From Halogeometricum limi (lineage in GTDB: Archaea > Halobacteriota > Halobacteria > Halobacteriales > Haloferacaceae), in contig NZ_FOYS01000002.1 in NCBI RefSeq assembly GCF_900115785.1, positions 372,001-436,000 of the forward strand: DNA of 64,000 nt. The letters are read 5' to 3'. The notes under the pieces were generated by a model. That model had not been told where the DNA came from and made no database searches. It saw only the letters and a program-made list of their open reading frames with translations. Below, in pieces: positions 8,763 through 16,535 of the stretch (the first letter of the stretch is position 1; each line of letters starts with the position of its first letter). Made by a program: the position numbers and the translations under genes.

Positions 8763-9527
8763 TCACTCGAACGTCGTCTCGACGGTGACGCGAACGACGG
8801 ACACCCGGGAGATGCCGTCCGCGTCGCAGACGACGTTCGTCGAGGACGCGGTGTACGGGTCGCAGTCGAACCCCTCGGACTCGAAGTAGTCGCCCCACGC
8901 GGCGGCGTACGGCGAGGAGACGTTGAACCGAAGCGTCACGGGGTTCTCTCTGGCCAACAGCGTCGAACGGGACGTCTGGACCGTCCGAATGCGGGCGATT
9001 CGTTCGCCGCCGACCTGTCCGGTCTCCCCCGGAAGGGTCCGGATCAGTTGGACGACGGCCCTGTCCTCTTCGAGGACGAAGTCGGGTTCGTGAACCATCC
9101 GGGGTCGGCCGTCGCCGTCGACTCGGACGACGGCGCCCGAGGCGTATCTGAGTTCGCTGCCGTCGTGAAGCGTCATCGAAACGGGCGACACCGAGACGGG
9201 ACCCGTCGAGTTGTTCACGTCCGCGCCCGGCCCCGGTGTCGCGTCGAGCGTGACGTTCATCGTCGTCTCGCCGTGTTCGAGCGAGGAGTCGGCGAGTTTG
9301 AGTTCGGTTCCCCGACTGGGCGCGCCGCGGAGGGCGACGTCGGCGACGTTGTCGGCGAACACCTCGAAGGCGCGTTCGGCGTTGTTCACGCGTTCGTAGT
9401 CGCGTACGTCGCGGAGTTCCCCCACCCCGAAGGCGTACACCGTTCCGACGGAGGCGAGGACGAGTCCGAATATCAGGACGAACCCGATGACCTCACTGAC
9501 TCCACGACTGTCTGCCTGCAGAGACAC
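8763..9527 (-). CDS. Archaellin/type IV pilin N-terminal domain protein (convergent)
   Basis: 254 residues, facing the pilus operon. MSLQADSRGVSEVIGFVLIF is a near-canonical haloarchaeal pilin N-terminus (RGVSEVIG), and the hydrophobic helix ends near residue 33. The extracytoplasmic remainder contains one close cysteine pair (DCDPYTASSTNVVC) near the C-terminus. It resembles pilin-like protein 5 in design but not in length. Because it is transcribed separately and convergently, it may be regulated independently of the machinery. The function as a pilin or minor pilin is inferred from the N-terminus and location. Confidence 0.8.
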   Translation of the reverse strand: MSLQADSRGVSEVIGFVLIFGLVLASVGTVYAFGVGELRDVRDYERVNNAERAFEVFADNVADVALRGAPSRGTELKLADSSLEHGETTMNVTLDATPGPGADVNNSTGPVSVSPVSMTLHDGSELRYASGAVVRVDGDGRPRMVHEPDFVLEEDRAVVQLIRTLPGETGQVGGERIARIRTVQTSRSTLLARENPVTLRFNVSSPYAAAWGDYFESEGFDCDPYTASSTNVVCDADGISRVSVVRVTVETTFE

Positions 9528-9609
9528 ATCGACTCGTACAGCGAGGGGGTAATTAACTGTGGTGTCGGCGATAACAAGATTGATACCGCGTACAGTTCAC
9601 TTGCCAGTC

Positions 9610-9912
9610 ATGTCCTCGACGCCCCCCACGCTCTCCCGTCGAACGAAAATCGCCCTCGCCCTCCTCTGTTTCCTCGTCCTCGCGTACGCAGTCGTCATCG
9701 CGGGACAGATTCTCTTGGGCGTCATGTTCTGTGCGTTCGTCTACAGTCTCGTCCTCGCGTACTACCTCGTGCAGGCGTTCTCCCGGTTCGTCGGCGGCGT
9801 CGAGCGAATCGCGAGTGCGCTCGAAGCCATCGCAGAGCGAGAAAATCCGACGTTCGTCGCCGGAGACGGCGGTGTCGTCGAAGAGTCGGCCGCCGAGCGA
9901 GACGAGACGTAA
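9610..9912 (+). CDS. Small two-helix membrane protein
   Basis: 100 residues with two hydrophobic segments (about residues 14-33 and 36-60), then an amphipathic tail ending in acidic residues. I do not recognise a family with a function. I chose ATG 9610 because an upstream in-frame ATG would put 17 unusual residues before a sequence that otherwise begins MSSTPPTLSRRTK. A weak TATA-like ATAACAAG lies at 9571-9578, about 30 nt upstream, compatible with a near-leaderless transcript. The gene converges on the transporter gene with only 6 bases between stops. Confidence 0.7.
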   Translation: MSSTPPTLSRRTKIALALLCFLVLAYAVVIAGQILLGVMFCAFVYSLVLAYYLVQAFSRFVGGVERIASALEAIAERENPTFVAGDGGVVEESAAERDET

Positions 9913-9918
9913 CATCCT

Positions 9919-10743
9919 TTACTCGACTTCCACGTCGTGTTCCTCGCCGCCGAGCGTGACGTGGCCGTAGTTGAGGATGCCAACGAAGACTGTCCCGCCG
10001 ACGACGTTGCCGAGCGTCGTCCAGAGCAGGAAGTGTCCGAGTCCGCCGACGCCGACGCCCGCTCCGAGAAGCACCGCCGTCAGCACCTCAGTCGTCCCGA
10101 GGATGCTGTGGTGGAACGGGCCGAACCCGATGGCCGCGGTGACGAGGAGGACGAACAGGACGCGCCCGACGGTGTCGCGACTGGCGGCGGCCAACCACGT
10201 CACGAGTCCCATCAGCCACCCGGCGACGACGCCGCTGAGGAGAATCACCCACCACGGGAACGGGACGAGTGCGCCGGCGAGCGTCCCGAACGACGACGGT
10301 TCGGCGACGTTCATCGCCGGGCCGAGGGTGACGGCGAGCACCGAGAACGCTCCGCATCCGAGGAGGTTCCCGACGTACGTGACGGCCCACACGCGCCCGA
10401 GTTCCGAGAGCGAGGCGCGCCCGTCGAGGACGGGGAGGACGGCCATCGTCGAGTGCGCGGTGAACAGTTCCGTCTGCCCGACGACGACGAAGAGGAACGC
10501 GACGGAGGAGACGCCGCCGAGGACGAGTTGCTGGACGAACGTCGACTCGAACCCGCCGGAGAACGTCAGCGCCATCGCCATGAACAGCGCGCCGAAACTC
10601 AGGTTGAGTCCCGCGGCGAACGCCGAGAGGAAGACGCCGCCGACGGGGCGGTGTATCTCCCGCAACGCGTTCTCCATCTCCCGTTCGAGGATGCGCCGAT
10701 AGGAGAGCGAAGCACCCGACGGGTCCGGAGAGTCAGAACTCAT
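9919..10743 (-). CDS. Formate/nitrite transporter family protein
   Basis: 274 residues with six predicted membrane helices. This is a FNT-family pentameric channel for small monovalent anions such as formate, nitrite or hydrosulphide. Recognisable are the N-terminal cytoplasmic ILEREMENALREIHRPVGGVFLSAFAAGLNLSFGALF, the P-loop-like AVTYVGNLLGCGAF and the late FLLWTTLGNVVGGTVFVGILNYG that marks the family. The open frame extends 74 codons further upstream, but those residues are basic and Ser/Arg-rich; ATG 10743 gives the family's usual length. It is monocistronic between a convergent and a divergent gene. The substrate cannot be told from sequence. Confidence 0.9.
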   Translation of the reverse strand: MSSDSPDPSGASLSYRRILEREMENALREIHRPVGGVFLSAFAAGLNLSFGALFMAMALTFSGGFESTFVQQLVLGGVSSVAFLFVVVGQTELFTAHSTMAVLPVLDGRASLSELGRVWAVTYVGNLLGCGAFSVLAVTLGPAMNVAEPSSFGTLAGALVPFPWWVILLSGVVAGWLMGLVTWLAAASRDTVGRVLFVLLVTAAIGFGPFHHSILGTTEVLTAVLLGAGVGVGGLGHFLLWTTLGNVVGGTVFVGILNYGHVTLGGEEHDVEVE

Positions 10744-10867
10744 CTGTCGTGTTCGCGCTGTTCTCGGTGGCGCGTGTACACTCTTTCGGCCGACGAGAGT
10801 GCCGAGGGAGAAACGCGGGCGACGCCGCGTCCCAACAGCAAAGGTGCTCCCGTGCGGACAGATAGCG

Positions 10868-12040
10868 ATGACCGAGCGCACCGTGTCGGACCGCGTCGCC
10901 GGAATCGAACCCCAGCAGATTCGACGCCTGTTCGACCTCGCCGCCGAACACGGCGGCGACGACACCGTCCACCTCGAAGTCGGCGAACCCGACTTCCAGA
11001 CGCCCGACCACGTCGTCGAAGCCGCCGTCGATGCCGCACGCGGCGGCGAGACGAACTACACGCCGAACGCCGGTATCGACCCCCTCCGCGAGGCCGTCGC
11101 GGCGGAGTTCCGCGACCGCGGCATCGACGCCGACGCCGACCGCGTGGTGGTGACGACGGGCGGCGTCGAGGCCCTCTACCTGACGCTCCTGACGGTGACC
11201 GACCCCGGCGACGAGGTGGTCGTCCCGACGCCCGCGTGGCCGAACCCGCTCTCGCAGGCGGAGTTGGCTGGCGCAACTCCCGTCGAAGTGCCCCTGCCCG
11301 CGGAGGACGGCTTCGCGTTCGACGCCGACCGCGTGATAGCGGCGCTCACCGACCGGACGGCCGCCGTCGTCCTCACCTCGCCGTCGAACCCGACGGGCAG
11401 GGTGTTCGACGTCGACGAGATGGACCGGGTCGTCTCCGCGGCCGCCGACTACGACGCCGTCGTCGTCGCCGACGAGGTGTACCACCGACTCGCTTACGAC
11501 GACGCCCAACCGAGTCTCGCCGCCGTCACCGACCACCCCGAACGCGTCGTCACCGTCGACTCCTGTTCGAAGACGTACGCGATGACCGGGTGGCGCGTCG
11601 GATGGCTGACCGGCCCCGAACCGGTGACGACGGCGGTGACGAAGATTCACGAGAGCACCACCTCCTGTGTGAACTCGCCCGCGCAGTACGCCGCACTCGC
11701 GGCACTCACCGGTCCCGAGGAACCCGCCCGCGAGATGAAGTCGGCGTTCGAACGCCGGCGTGACCGGTTCGTCGCCCGCCTCGGAGAGATTCCGCGCGTC
11801 TCGATGGCGCGACCGGAAGGGGCGTTCTACGCGTTCGTCGACGTGAGTGCGCTGTCGGGGACGAGCATGGACGTCGCGGAACGACTGCTGTTCGACTACG
11901 ACGTGGTCGCCGCACCCGGAAGCGCCTTCGGCGACGCGGGCGAGGGCTACCTCCGATTCAGTTTCGCCAACGACGTCGAACGAATCGACGCGGGCCTCGA
12001 CCGATTCGAGGCGATGGTCCGCGCGGAGCCACGACGCTGA
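10868..12040 (+). CDS. Pyridoxal-phosphate aminotransferase, class I/II
   Basis: 390 residues, fold-type I aminotransferase of the aspartate aminotransferase superfamily. The Schiff-base lysine is Lys235 in DSCSKTYAMTGWRVGW. SPSNPTG (171-177) supplies the substrate/PLP Asn, and ADEVYH (201-206) the PLP Asp and Tyr. It transfers an amino group between an amino acid and a 2-oxo acid in the cytoplasm. Substrate specificity (aspartate, aromatic or branched-chain) cannot be decided here. Start ATG 10868 is chosen because the upstream 23 in-frame codons are Arg-rich and the family starts shortly before the SDRVAGI region. It is transcribed away from the FNT gene. Confidence 0.9.
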   Translation: MTERTVSDRVAGIEPQQIRRLFDLAAEHGGDDTVHLEVGEPDFQTPDHVVEAAVDAARGGETNYTPNAGIDPLREAVAAEFRDRGIDADADRVVVTTGGVEALYLTLLTVTDPGDEVVVPTPAWPNPLSQAELAGATPVEVPLPAEDGFAFDADRVIAALTDRTAAVVLTSPSNPTGRVFDVDEMDRVVSAAADYDAVVVADEVYHRLAYDDAQPSLAAVTDHPERVVTVDSCSKTYAMTGWRVGWLTGPEPVTTAVTKIHESTTSCVNSPAQYAALAALTGPEEPAREMKSAFERRRDRFVARLGEIPRVSMARPEGAFYAFVDVSALSGTSMDVAERLLFDYDVVAAPGSAFGDAGEGYLRFSFANDVERIDAGLDRFEAMVRAEPRR

Positions 12041-12168
12041 ACGCGGCCGAGGGACCGTCACGCCACGAATTCGAATCAGCCACCCGACGTTAGACGGTGA
12101 CAGAACGGGTCCGACGGCCGAGGTATCGACCGAGTAACCTTCGGTGGTGCTGCCCTCGCGGTCGACAA

Positions 12169-12819
12169 ATGAGACGCTCACTGCCCGTCGCCGTCCTCCT
12201 CGTCGTCCTTCTCGCGGGATGTGTCTCGACGGGGTCGACCGTCAGTTCGGGAGAGACGGTGACTCAGTCAAGCACCGGGGAGGTCGCCGACGTGACCGCG
12301 ACAGCGACAGACGACTTCACCGTGCGGGACACGGACGCCGACTCCGACGACCGACCGTCCACGCCGGCGTCCGACAGCGAGACCGAGACGTCCGACGCGG
12401 ACACGGCGTCGCCACCGAACGACGCGGAGACCCCGACCGAGAACGACGCGTCTACGCCGACCGACCGCGACCGCACGACGACCGCCGAGCGAGACACCCG
12501 GACAGAGACGGATACGCGGACAGAGACGGATACGCGGACGGAGACCGAACGACCGACACCGACGGTGGCACCGACCGAGACGGCCATCGAGACGCCGACG
12601 GAGACGGAGACTGCGACCGAAACCGCCACCGAGACGGAGACTGCGACCGAGACGCAGACGAACACAGAGACGGCGACCCAAACCGCCACAGAGACGGCGA
12701 CAGAAGCGGAGACGGCGACCGAGACAGCGACGGAGACTCCAACGGAGACGCTGACGGAGACACCGACGAACACGTCGGCGGCGCTCCGGTGGGCCACCGT
12801 TCCGGAGAACCTACGATAG
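12169..12819 (+). CDS. Lipoprotein with Thr-Glu-rich repeat stalk
   Basis: 216 residues. MRRSLPVAVLLVVLLAGCVS is a signal peptide with a lipobox (LAGC, Cys19), so the protein is probably membrane-anchored outside the cell. After residue 20 it is almost entirely Thr, Glu, Ala, Ser and Asp. TET/TAT repeats from about residue 105 to 205 suggest an extended, possibly O-glycosylated stalk. There is no catalytic domain: the protein ends soon after the repeats with ALRWATVPENLR. The next gene (a methyltransferase) begins 19 bases downstream. It may act as a spacer or cell-surface coat component; function unknown. Confidence 0.75.
   Translation: MRRSLPVAVLLVVLLAGCVSTGSTVSSGETVTQSSTGEVADVTATATDDFTVRDTDADSDDRPSTPASDSETETSDADTASPPNDAETPTENDASTPTDRDRTTTAERDTRTETDTRTETDTRTETERPTPTVAPTETAIETPTETETATETATETETATETQTNTETATQTATETATEAETATETATETPTETLTETPTNTSAALRWATVPENLR
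12470..12780 (+). repeat. Degenerate 6-bp-based repeat tract in lipoprotein gene
   Basis: The coding tract is built from short GAGAC(G/A)-type units encoding Thr-Glu-(Thr/Ala). Clear local duplications are an 18-bp unit at 12499-12516 repeated exactly at 12517-12534, and a segment beginning GAGACGGAGACTGCGACCGA at 12601 and again at 12631. Such tracts can change length by slippage, so copy number may vary between strains. Confidence 0.85.
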
Positions 12820-12838
12820 CGACGTACGGAGTACCGGG

Positions 12839-13570
12839 ATGGACGTTCCGACCACGGTCAAGACGGCGCTCGCAGACCAACCCGTCGAGGGTGCGGTCTG
12901 TCTCGAAGCCGGTGCAGGCGTCGGCAACACGACGTGCGGACTGTTAGACGCGGGGGCGCGCCACGTCTTCGCCGTCACGAACGACGCCGACCACGCGCGA
13001 CTCGTCCGCGACCGACTCGACGCCGAGCAGTCGACGCGGACGACGGTCCTCCGCGCCGACATTCGCGCGCTTCCCCTCCCTGACGACGCCGTCGAACTCG
13101 TCACGGCGCACGGCCTCCTGAACGTCGTGCCCGCCTCATCGCTCGGGTCGCTCGTCGGCGAGTTGCGCAGAGTCGCCGCGCCCGGAAGCCGCCTCGTCGT
13201 CGACGACTACGAACCGCTTCCCGACGACGCGGCGATGCGCGAACTCGTCTCGCTCGCGAACGCCGCCCGCGAGTTGGCCGACGGGCGTCCGGCGCTCACC
13301 TTCTACGCCGCGGAGACGGTCCGTGACCTCTTCGTCGGCCGCGGTTGGCACTTCGACCGACGACGGACGTTGTTAGACCCCGTCCCGTGGACCCGACACC
13401 ACGTGCTCGTCCACGCGAACATGGTTCGCGACGCGGCGGACAGCCTCCCAGACGAGTTCGCCGACCCGTTCAGAAGAGAGACCACGCGTCTCGTCCACGA
13501 CATCGGGTCGGAGTCGGCGGGCGAGATGTACAGTCTCGCGTTCCGCCTTCCAGAACAGACCGAACCGTGA
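12839..13570 (+). CDS. Class I SAM-dependent methyltransferase
   Basis: 243 residues, Rossmann-type methyltransferase. Motif I is CLEAGAGVGNTT (about 21-32). The acidic end of strand 2 is replaced by VTNDADHARLVRDRL, motif III is LRADIRALPLPDDAVELVTAHGLLNVVP (64-91), and a post-motif VAAPGSRLVVDDYEPL follows. The substrate is unknown; a small molecule, lipid or quinone is possible. It follows the repeat lipoprotein gene by 19 bases and may be co-transcribed, but no functional link is evident. The start at ATG 12839 begins close to the fold, as usual. Confidence 0.83.
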   Translation: MDVPTTVKTALADQPVEGAVCLEAGAGVGNTTCGLLDAGARHVFAVTNDADHARLVRDRLDAEQSTRTTVLRADIRALPLPDDAVELVTAHGLLNVVPASSLGSLVGELRRVAAPGSRLVVDDYEPLPDDAAMRELVSLANAARELADGRPALTFYAAETVRDLFVGRGWHFDRRRTLLDPVPWTRHHVLVHANMVRDAADSLPDEFADPFRRETTRLVHDIGSESAGEMYSLAFRLPEQTEP

Positions 13571-13579
13571 CCGCGTCCG

Positions 13580-13825
13580 TCAGTCCGCCGAGACGGACGA
13601 GGGCGCGACGCGGCCACTCTCTTCTTCTTCGTCTTCCTGCCCGCCGCTCTCTTTTTCTCCACCTTCGTCGCCTTCTTCGCCTTCCTGTTCGCCGCCCGCT
13701 TCTCCGCCGCCTTCTTCGTCGTCGCCGCCGGAGGACGTACAGCCTGCGAGTCCGACGCCCAACAGGGTCGCTCCGACGCCGCGGAGGAGCGTTCGTCTGT
13801 CGTACCGTGAGTCGTGTCTACTCAT
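13580..13825 (-). CDS. Small Tat-exported lipoprotein, Glu/Gly-rich
   Basis: 81 residues. MSRHDSRYDRRTLLRGVGATLLGVGLAGCTSSG shows a twin-arginine motif (DRRTLL) and a lipobox ending at Cys29, so it should be exported folded and lipid-anchored. The mature part is nearly all Glu, Gly and Asp with a few Ser and Gln, without any domain I recognise. The open frame continues 39 codons upstream, but ATG 13825 gives the correct signal peptide. It converges with the methyltransferase gene. It may simply be a surface acidic peptide. Confidence 0.68.
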   Translation of the reverse strand: MSRHDSRYDRRTLLRGVGATLLGVGLAGCTSSGGDDEEGGGEAGGEQEGEEGDEGGEKESGGQEDEEEESGRVAPSSVSAD

Positions 13826-13917
13826 CGACTCGTCCGAATTGCCGGGCGTCAGTAAGTGTTGTTGCCGAAATCCGACGGATGAGTTCCCTGCTCCCCTACG
13901 AACATTTATGTTAACTG

Positions 13918-13928
13918 AATAACAATTA
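13918..13928 (+). promoter_or_regulatory. TATA box for small secreted protein gene
   Basis: AATAACAATTA sits about 27 nt upstream of ATG 13950 in a locally AT-rich stretch, placing transcription start at or next to the ATG. The transcript is therefore probably leaderless. Confidence 0.55.
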
Positions 13929-13949
13929 CTGCCTCGGGGCAAGATACCA

Positions 13950-14282
13950 ATGAAAATACACTACGTCGTGCTGGCATTCGCGTTACTGTTGGTCGCCGCC
14001 TTCGTCGGCGTCGGAGCCGCGGCCGCCGAGGAACATCCCGCTTGTGAGGGGACGAAAGGAACCATCAGTGCGGAGGGTGCAGAGGAGGGGTCGAAGTTCA
14101 TCACGAAGCCGGTCTGTAGCGACAGCGGCACCGTCGAGATGGACGAGGACAAACCCGCGAACGACAAGCTGAGCGTCCCCACCAATCGTGGAACGCAAGT
14201 GCGCTGCCACGACACCGCACGGGAGAACTCCCCGAAGTTCACCGAGGCGAACCCGCAGAGCGGATGGTGTGCTGACGTCTGA
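13950..14282 (+). CDS. Small secreted four-cysteine protein
   Basis: 110 residues. MKIHYVVLAFALLLVAAFVGVGAAAAEE is a classical Sec signal peptide with a probable AAA cleavage site near residue 26. The mature part of about 84 residues contains four cysteines (HPACEG, KPVCSD, QVRCHD, GWCADV), allowing two disulphides. Codon choice is less GC-extreme than its neighbours at the start (AAAATACAC). It could be a halocin-like or other small secreted protein, but I recognise no family and the antimicrobial idea is speculation. It stands alone upstream of the tRNA gene. Confidence 0.68.
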   Translation: MKIHYVVLAFALLLVAAFVGVGAAAAEEHPACEGTKGTISAEGAEEGSKFITKPVCSDSGTVEMDEDKPANDKLSVPTNRGTQVRCHDTARENSPKFTEANPQSGWCADV

Positions 14283-14567
14283 ACTGCGCCTCTCTCCTTC
14301 TTCGCTACTGATTCTCGCGCGATCCGCAGAGACTGTCGTTTTGTGAACTCGCTAGGTCGGACTTGGGCTGGCGTCGCTCCCTTCGGTCGCTCCTGCGGTT
14401 CAAATCTCGGACAGGCACGATTTCACTCGGCACACGCGACTCGCACCGCTCGTCGATAGTGTCGAGAGAAAGCATCGGTGACTCGTCGGGAGTGCCGCGA
14501 GCGAAGTGAGTGGCACTACGGCGAGTCCACGAACGACTGACGGAGCGTAGCGACGGAAGGATGTGAG
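14283..14567. other. Non-coding tRNA-flanking stretch
   Basis: 285 bases with no convincing gene. It holds several short imperfect palindromes common in haloarchaeal intergenic DNA: AGTGCC/GGCACT near 14490-14516, and GAGCGAAGTGAGTGG-type strings. A fragment, GGTTCAAATC at 14397-14406, looks like a tRNA T-arm but cannot be extended into a tRNA. Confidence 0.5.
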
Positions 14568-14577
14568 TGGACTCGCC
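14520..14577. repeat. Inverted repeat of tRNA-Ala 3' end
   Basis: GGCGAGTCCAC at 14520-14530 is the exact reverse complement of GTGGACTCGCC at 14567-14577. The second copy covers the last bases of the tRNA gene plus one flanking base. In the tRNA precursor the trailer could pair with the acceptor 3' strand. It may act in termination or 3' processing, or be a remnant of duplication. Confidence 0.6.
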
Positions 14578-14639
14578 GGGATTTGAACCCGGGGCCTCTC
14601 CCATGCCAAGGGAGTGATCTACCACTGATCTACGAGCCC
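14568..14639 (-). tRNA. tRNA-Ala, anticodon GGC
   Basis: A full cloverleaf of 72 nt on the minus strand. Acceptor GGGCTCG pairs with CGAGTCC and includes the G3-U70 pair that identifies alanine tRNA. The D-stem is GATC/GATC with loop AGTGGTA, anticodon stem CTCCC/GGGAG with loop TTGGCAT (anticodon GGC, reads GCC/GCU), and T-stem CCGGG/CCCGG with loop TTCAAAT. Discriminator is A and CCA is not encoded. No intron. Confidence 0.97.
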
Positions 14640-14669
14640 GCGAACGCATTCAATCGTTCCCCGGTCCCG

Positions 14670-14678
14670 GTATTAAGG
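14670..14678 (-). promoter_or_regulatory. TATA box of tRNA-Ala
   Basis: On the minus strand this reads GGCCTTAATA, a TATA-type element centred about 36 nt upstream of the mature tRNA 5' end. Initiation about 10 nt before the tRNA would fit a short 5' leader. Confidence 0.5.
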
Positions 14679-14869
14679 CCTTCGACTCGAACTTCGCACG
14701 GCGAGTGTCGCAACCCTTTTCACTCGGTCGGAGGTGGGTACACACGGGAACAGCACGGCCGCAAATCTGACTCGCCACGACTCGTGGCTTGGGATTGCGG
14801 AAGTGTCCGACCGACAGTCGTCGGTCGCGAATACGCCTTTCTGCGGTCTGTGCCGTTCCAATTTCAACA

Positions 14870-15334
14870 ATGGCACGAATGCACACCCGCCGCCGCGGCA
14901 CGTCCGGTTCGGACAAGCCCGTGGCAGACGAACCCCCGGAGTGGAGTGACGTCGACGCAGAAGACATCGAAGCCCGCGTCGTCGAACTCGCGGAGCAGGG
15001 TCACGACCCCAGCCAGATTGGGCTGAAGCTTCGCGATGGAGGCGTCAAAGGTACCCCCGTCCCCGACGTCAAACTGGCGACCGGTAAGAAAGTCACCACC
15101 ATCCTCGAAGAGAACGACGCCGCACCCGAGCTTCCGGAGGACCTTCGGAACCTCATGGAGCGCGCCATCCGTCTCCGCGAGCACATGGAAGAGAACGCGC
15201 AGGACAAGCAGAACAAGCGCGCACTCCAGAACACCGAGTCGAAGATTCGCCGCCTCGTCAACTACTACCGTGGCGACGAACTCGACGAGGACTTCACCTA
15301 CAGCTACGACGTCGCCGTCGAACTCCTCGAATAA
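14870..15334 (+). CDS. rps15: 30S ribosomal protein S15
   Basis: 154 residues, archaeal/eukaryotic-type S15 (S13 in eukaryotes), which binds 16S rRNA in the platform of the small subunit. It opens MARMHTRRRGTSGSDKP, and the core contains the family block GHDPSQIGLKLRD and the C-terminal ALQNTESKIRRLVNYYR RNA-binding helix region. Archaeal proteins have the extra N-terminal extension seen here. ATG 14870 gives the conserved MARMH start. It is the first gene of a tight cluster (DHH-like protein, pcc1, rps3ae), with 7 bases to the next GTG. Confidence 0.97.
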   Translation: MARMHTRRRGTSGSDKPVADEPPEWSDVDAEDIEARVVELAEQGHDPSQIGLKLRDGGVKGTPVPDVKLATGKKVTTILEENDAAPELPEDLRNLMERAIRLREHMEENAQDKQNKRALQNTESKIRRLVNYYRGDELDEDFTYSYDVAVELLE

Positions 15335-15341
15335 CTGAGAC

Positions 15342-16535
15342 GTGTCCGCACGACCCGACCCGACCAACGCGCCGGACGCCCCCGCATCGAGCGTCGCGGC
15401 TACGCTCTCGGACGCCTCGTTCGTCCGAGTCGTCTGTCGCGCCGACGGCGACGCACTCGCCGCCGGGGGGCTGCTCGCTCGCGCACTCCGACGCGCGAAC
15501 GTGCCGTTCCACGTCCGCGCCGGTGCCTTCGCCAGCGAGGCGGGCGCACCGTCGGACGACGGGGTACTGGTCGCCGTCGGACTCGACGTCCCGGGCGCGG
15601 ACGCCACCGTCGCACTGGGCGACGGAACGACGAGCCTGCGTGCGCACGAAGTCGCCGAAGCGTTGACACCCGAGGGCGAGTCGGGGCCGGACCCCGTCCT
15701 CGCACTCGCGGGCGTCGTCGCCGCCGGCGAACACCCGGGCGCGGCGGACGGCAGTCTGCTCTCCGTCGCCGAAGAGACGGGTGCCGTCGGGCGGCGACCC
15801 GGCGTCGCCGCTCCCGTCTCGGACCTCGCGGACGGACTCGCGCACACGACGCTCGCGCACGCGTCGTTCTCGGGTGACCGGGAGGCGGCCACCGCCGTCC
15901 TCGCGGAACTCGACCTGCCCGCGGAACTCGACGCCGCGGCGCATCGGACGCTGGCGTCGCTCGTCGCACTGGACGTGGCCGGCGACGACGACGCGACCGA
16001 ACGCGCCGCCGAGGCGGTCGAACGCGCACTGCACCCGTACACGACGCCCGACGCGCCGTTCACGACGCTCGGCGGCTACGCCGACGTGTTGGACGCCGTC
16101 GCGCGGGAACGGCCCGGTACCGGCGTCGCTCTCGCACTCGGACACGACGCGCGCGTCCCCGCGCTGGAGGCGTGGCGCGACCACGCCGCCGCCGCACACC
16201 GCACGCTCCGCGAGGCGCACACGGGCCGCTACGAGGGCGTCCACGTCGTTCGCGCCACCGACGAGGTGGCCGAACACGTCGGCCGTCTCGCCACCGTCGC
16301 CCGACTCGCCCGCGACTTCCGCGCACCCGAACCGACGACACTCGTCGTCGGCCGCGGGGTGGCGGCACTCGCCGCGGTCGAACGCGGCGCGGCGGACGCG
16401 GCGTCCACCCTCGCCGAGGAGTTCGGCGGTCAGGACGGCGCGTGGACGGGCGACGCGACGCGAGCGGTCGTCAGGTTCGACGCGGACACCGAGGAGGCGG
16501 ACATCATCGCAGCAGTGAGGGAGGCATCGACGTGA
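15342..16535 (+). CDS. RecJ/Cdc45-like protein lacking the DHH motif
   Basis: 397 residues, GTG start 7 bases after rps15. It aligns in outline with archaeal RecJ-like proteins (strand-loop VVCRADGDALAAGGLLARAL where active RecJ has an H-x-D-x-D motif), but neither the DHH triad nor an intact first motif is visible. It is probably a non-nuclease paralogue like those that join GINS and MCM (GAN/Cdc45 role) or regulate a catalytic RecJ. The assignment rests on the pattern and on the known haloarchaeal gene order rps15-RecJ-like-pcc1-rps3ae; both are from memory. Very Ala/Asp-rich. The stop overlaps the next GTG by 4 bases. Confidence 0.7.
   Translation: MSARPDPTNAPDAPASSVAATLSDASFVRVVCRADGDALAAGGLLARALRRANVPFHVRAGAFASEAGAPSDDGVLVAVGLDVPGADATVALGDGTTSLRAHEVAEALTPEGESGPDPVLALAGVVAAGEHPGAADGSLLSVAEETGAVGRRPGVAAPVSDLADGLAHTTLAHASFSGDREAATAVLAELDLPAELDAAAHRTLASLVALDVAGDDDATERAAEAVERALHPYTTPDAPFTTLGGYADVLDAVARERPGTGVALALGHDARVPALEAWRDHAAAAHRTLREAHTGRYEGVHVVRATDEVAEHVGRLATVARLARDFRAPEPTTLVVGRGVAALAAVERGAADAASTLAEEFGGQDGAWTGDATRAVVRFDADTEEADIIAAVREAST

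Noticed and set aside
9937-11763. Long plus-strand open frame across the transporter and aminotransferase genes
   Set aside because: Arg-rich, unstructured translation and complete overlap with two genes having clear family motifs.
12264-12797. Val/Ser-repeat frame antisense to the Thr-Glu repeat gene
   Set aside because: It is the complement of the repeat tract, has no signal or promoter, and the plus strand gives a proper lipoprotein signal.
14390-14420. tRNA-like T-arm fragment (GGTTCAAATC) on the plus strand
   Set aside because: The flanking bases do not form a T-stem, and no acceptor, D or anticodon arms can be placed around it.
14305-14649. Minus-strand open frame running through the tRNA gene
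   Set aside because: It overlaps a full cloverleaf tRNA and has no domain.
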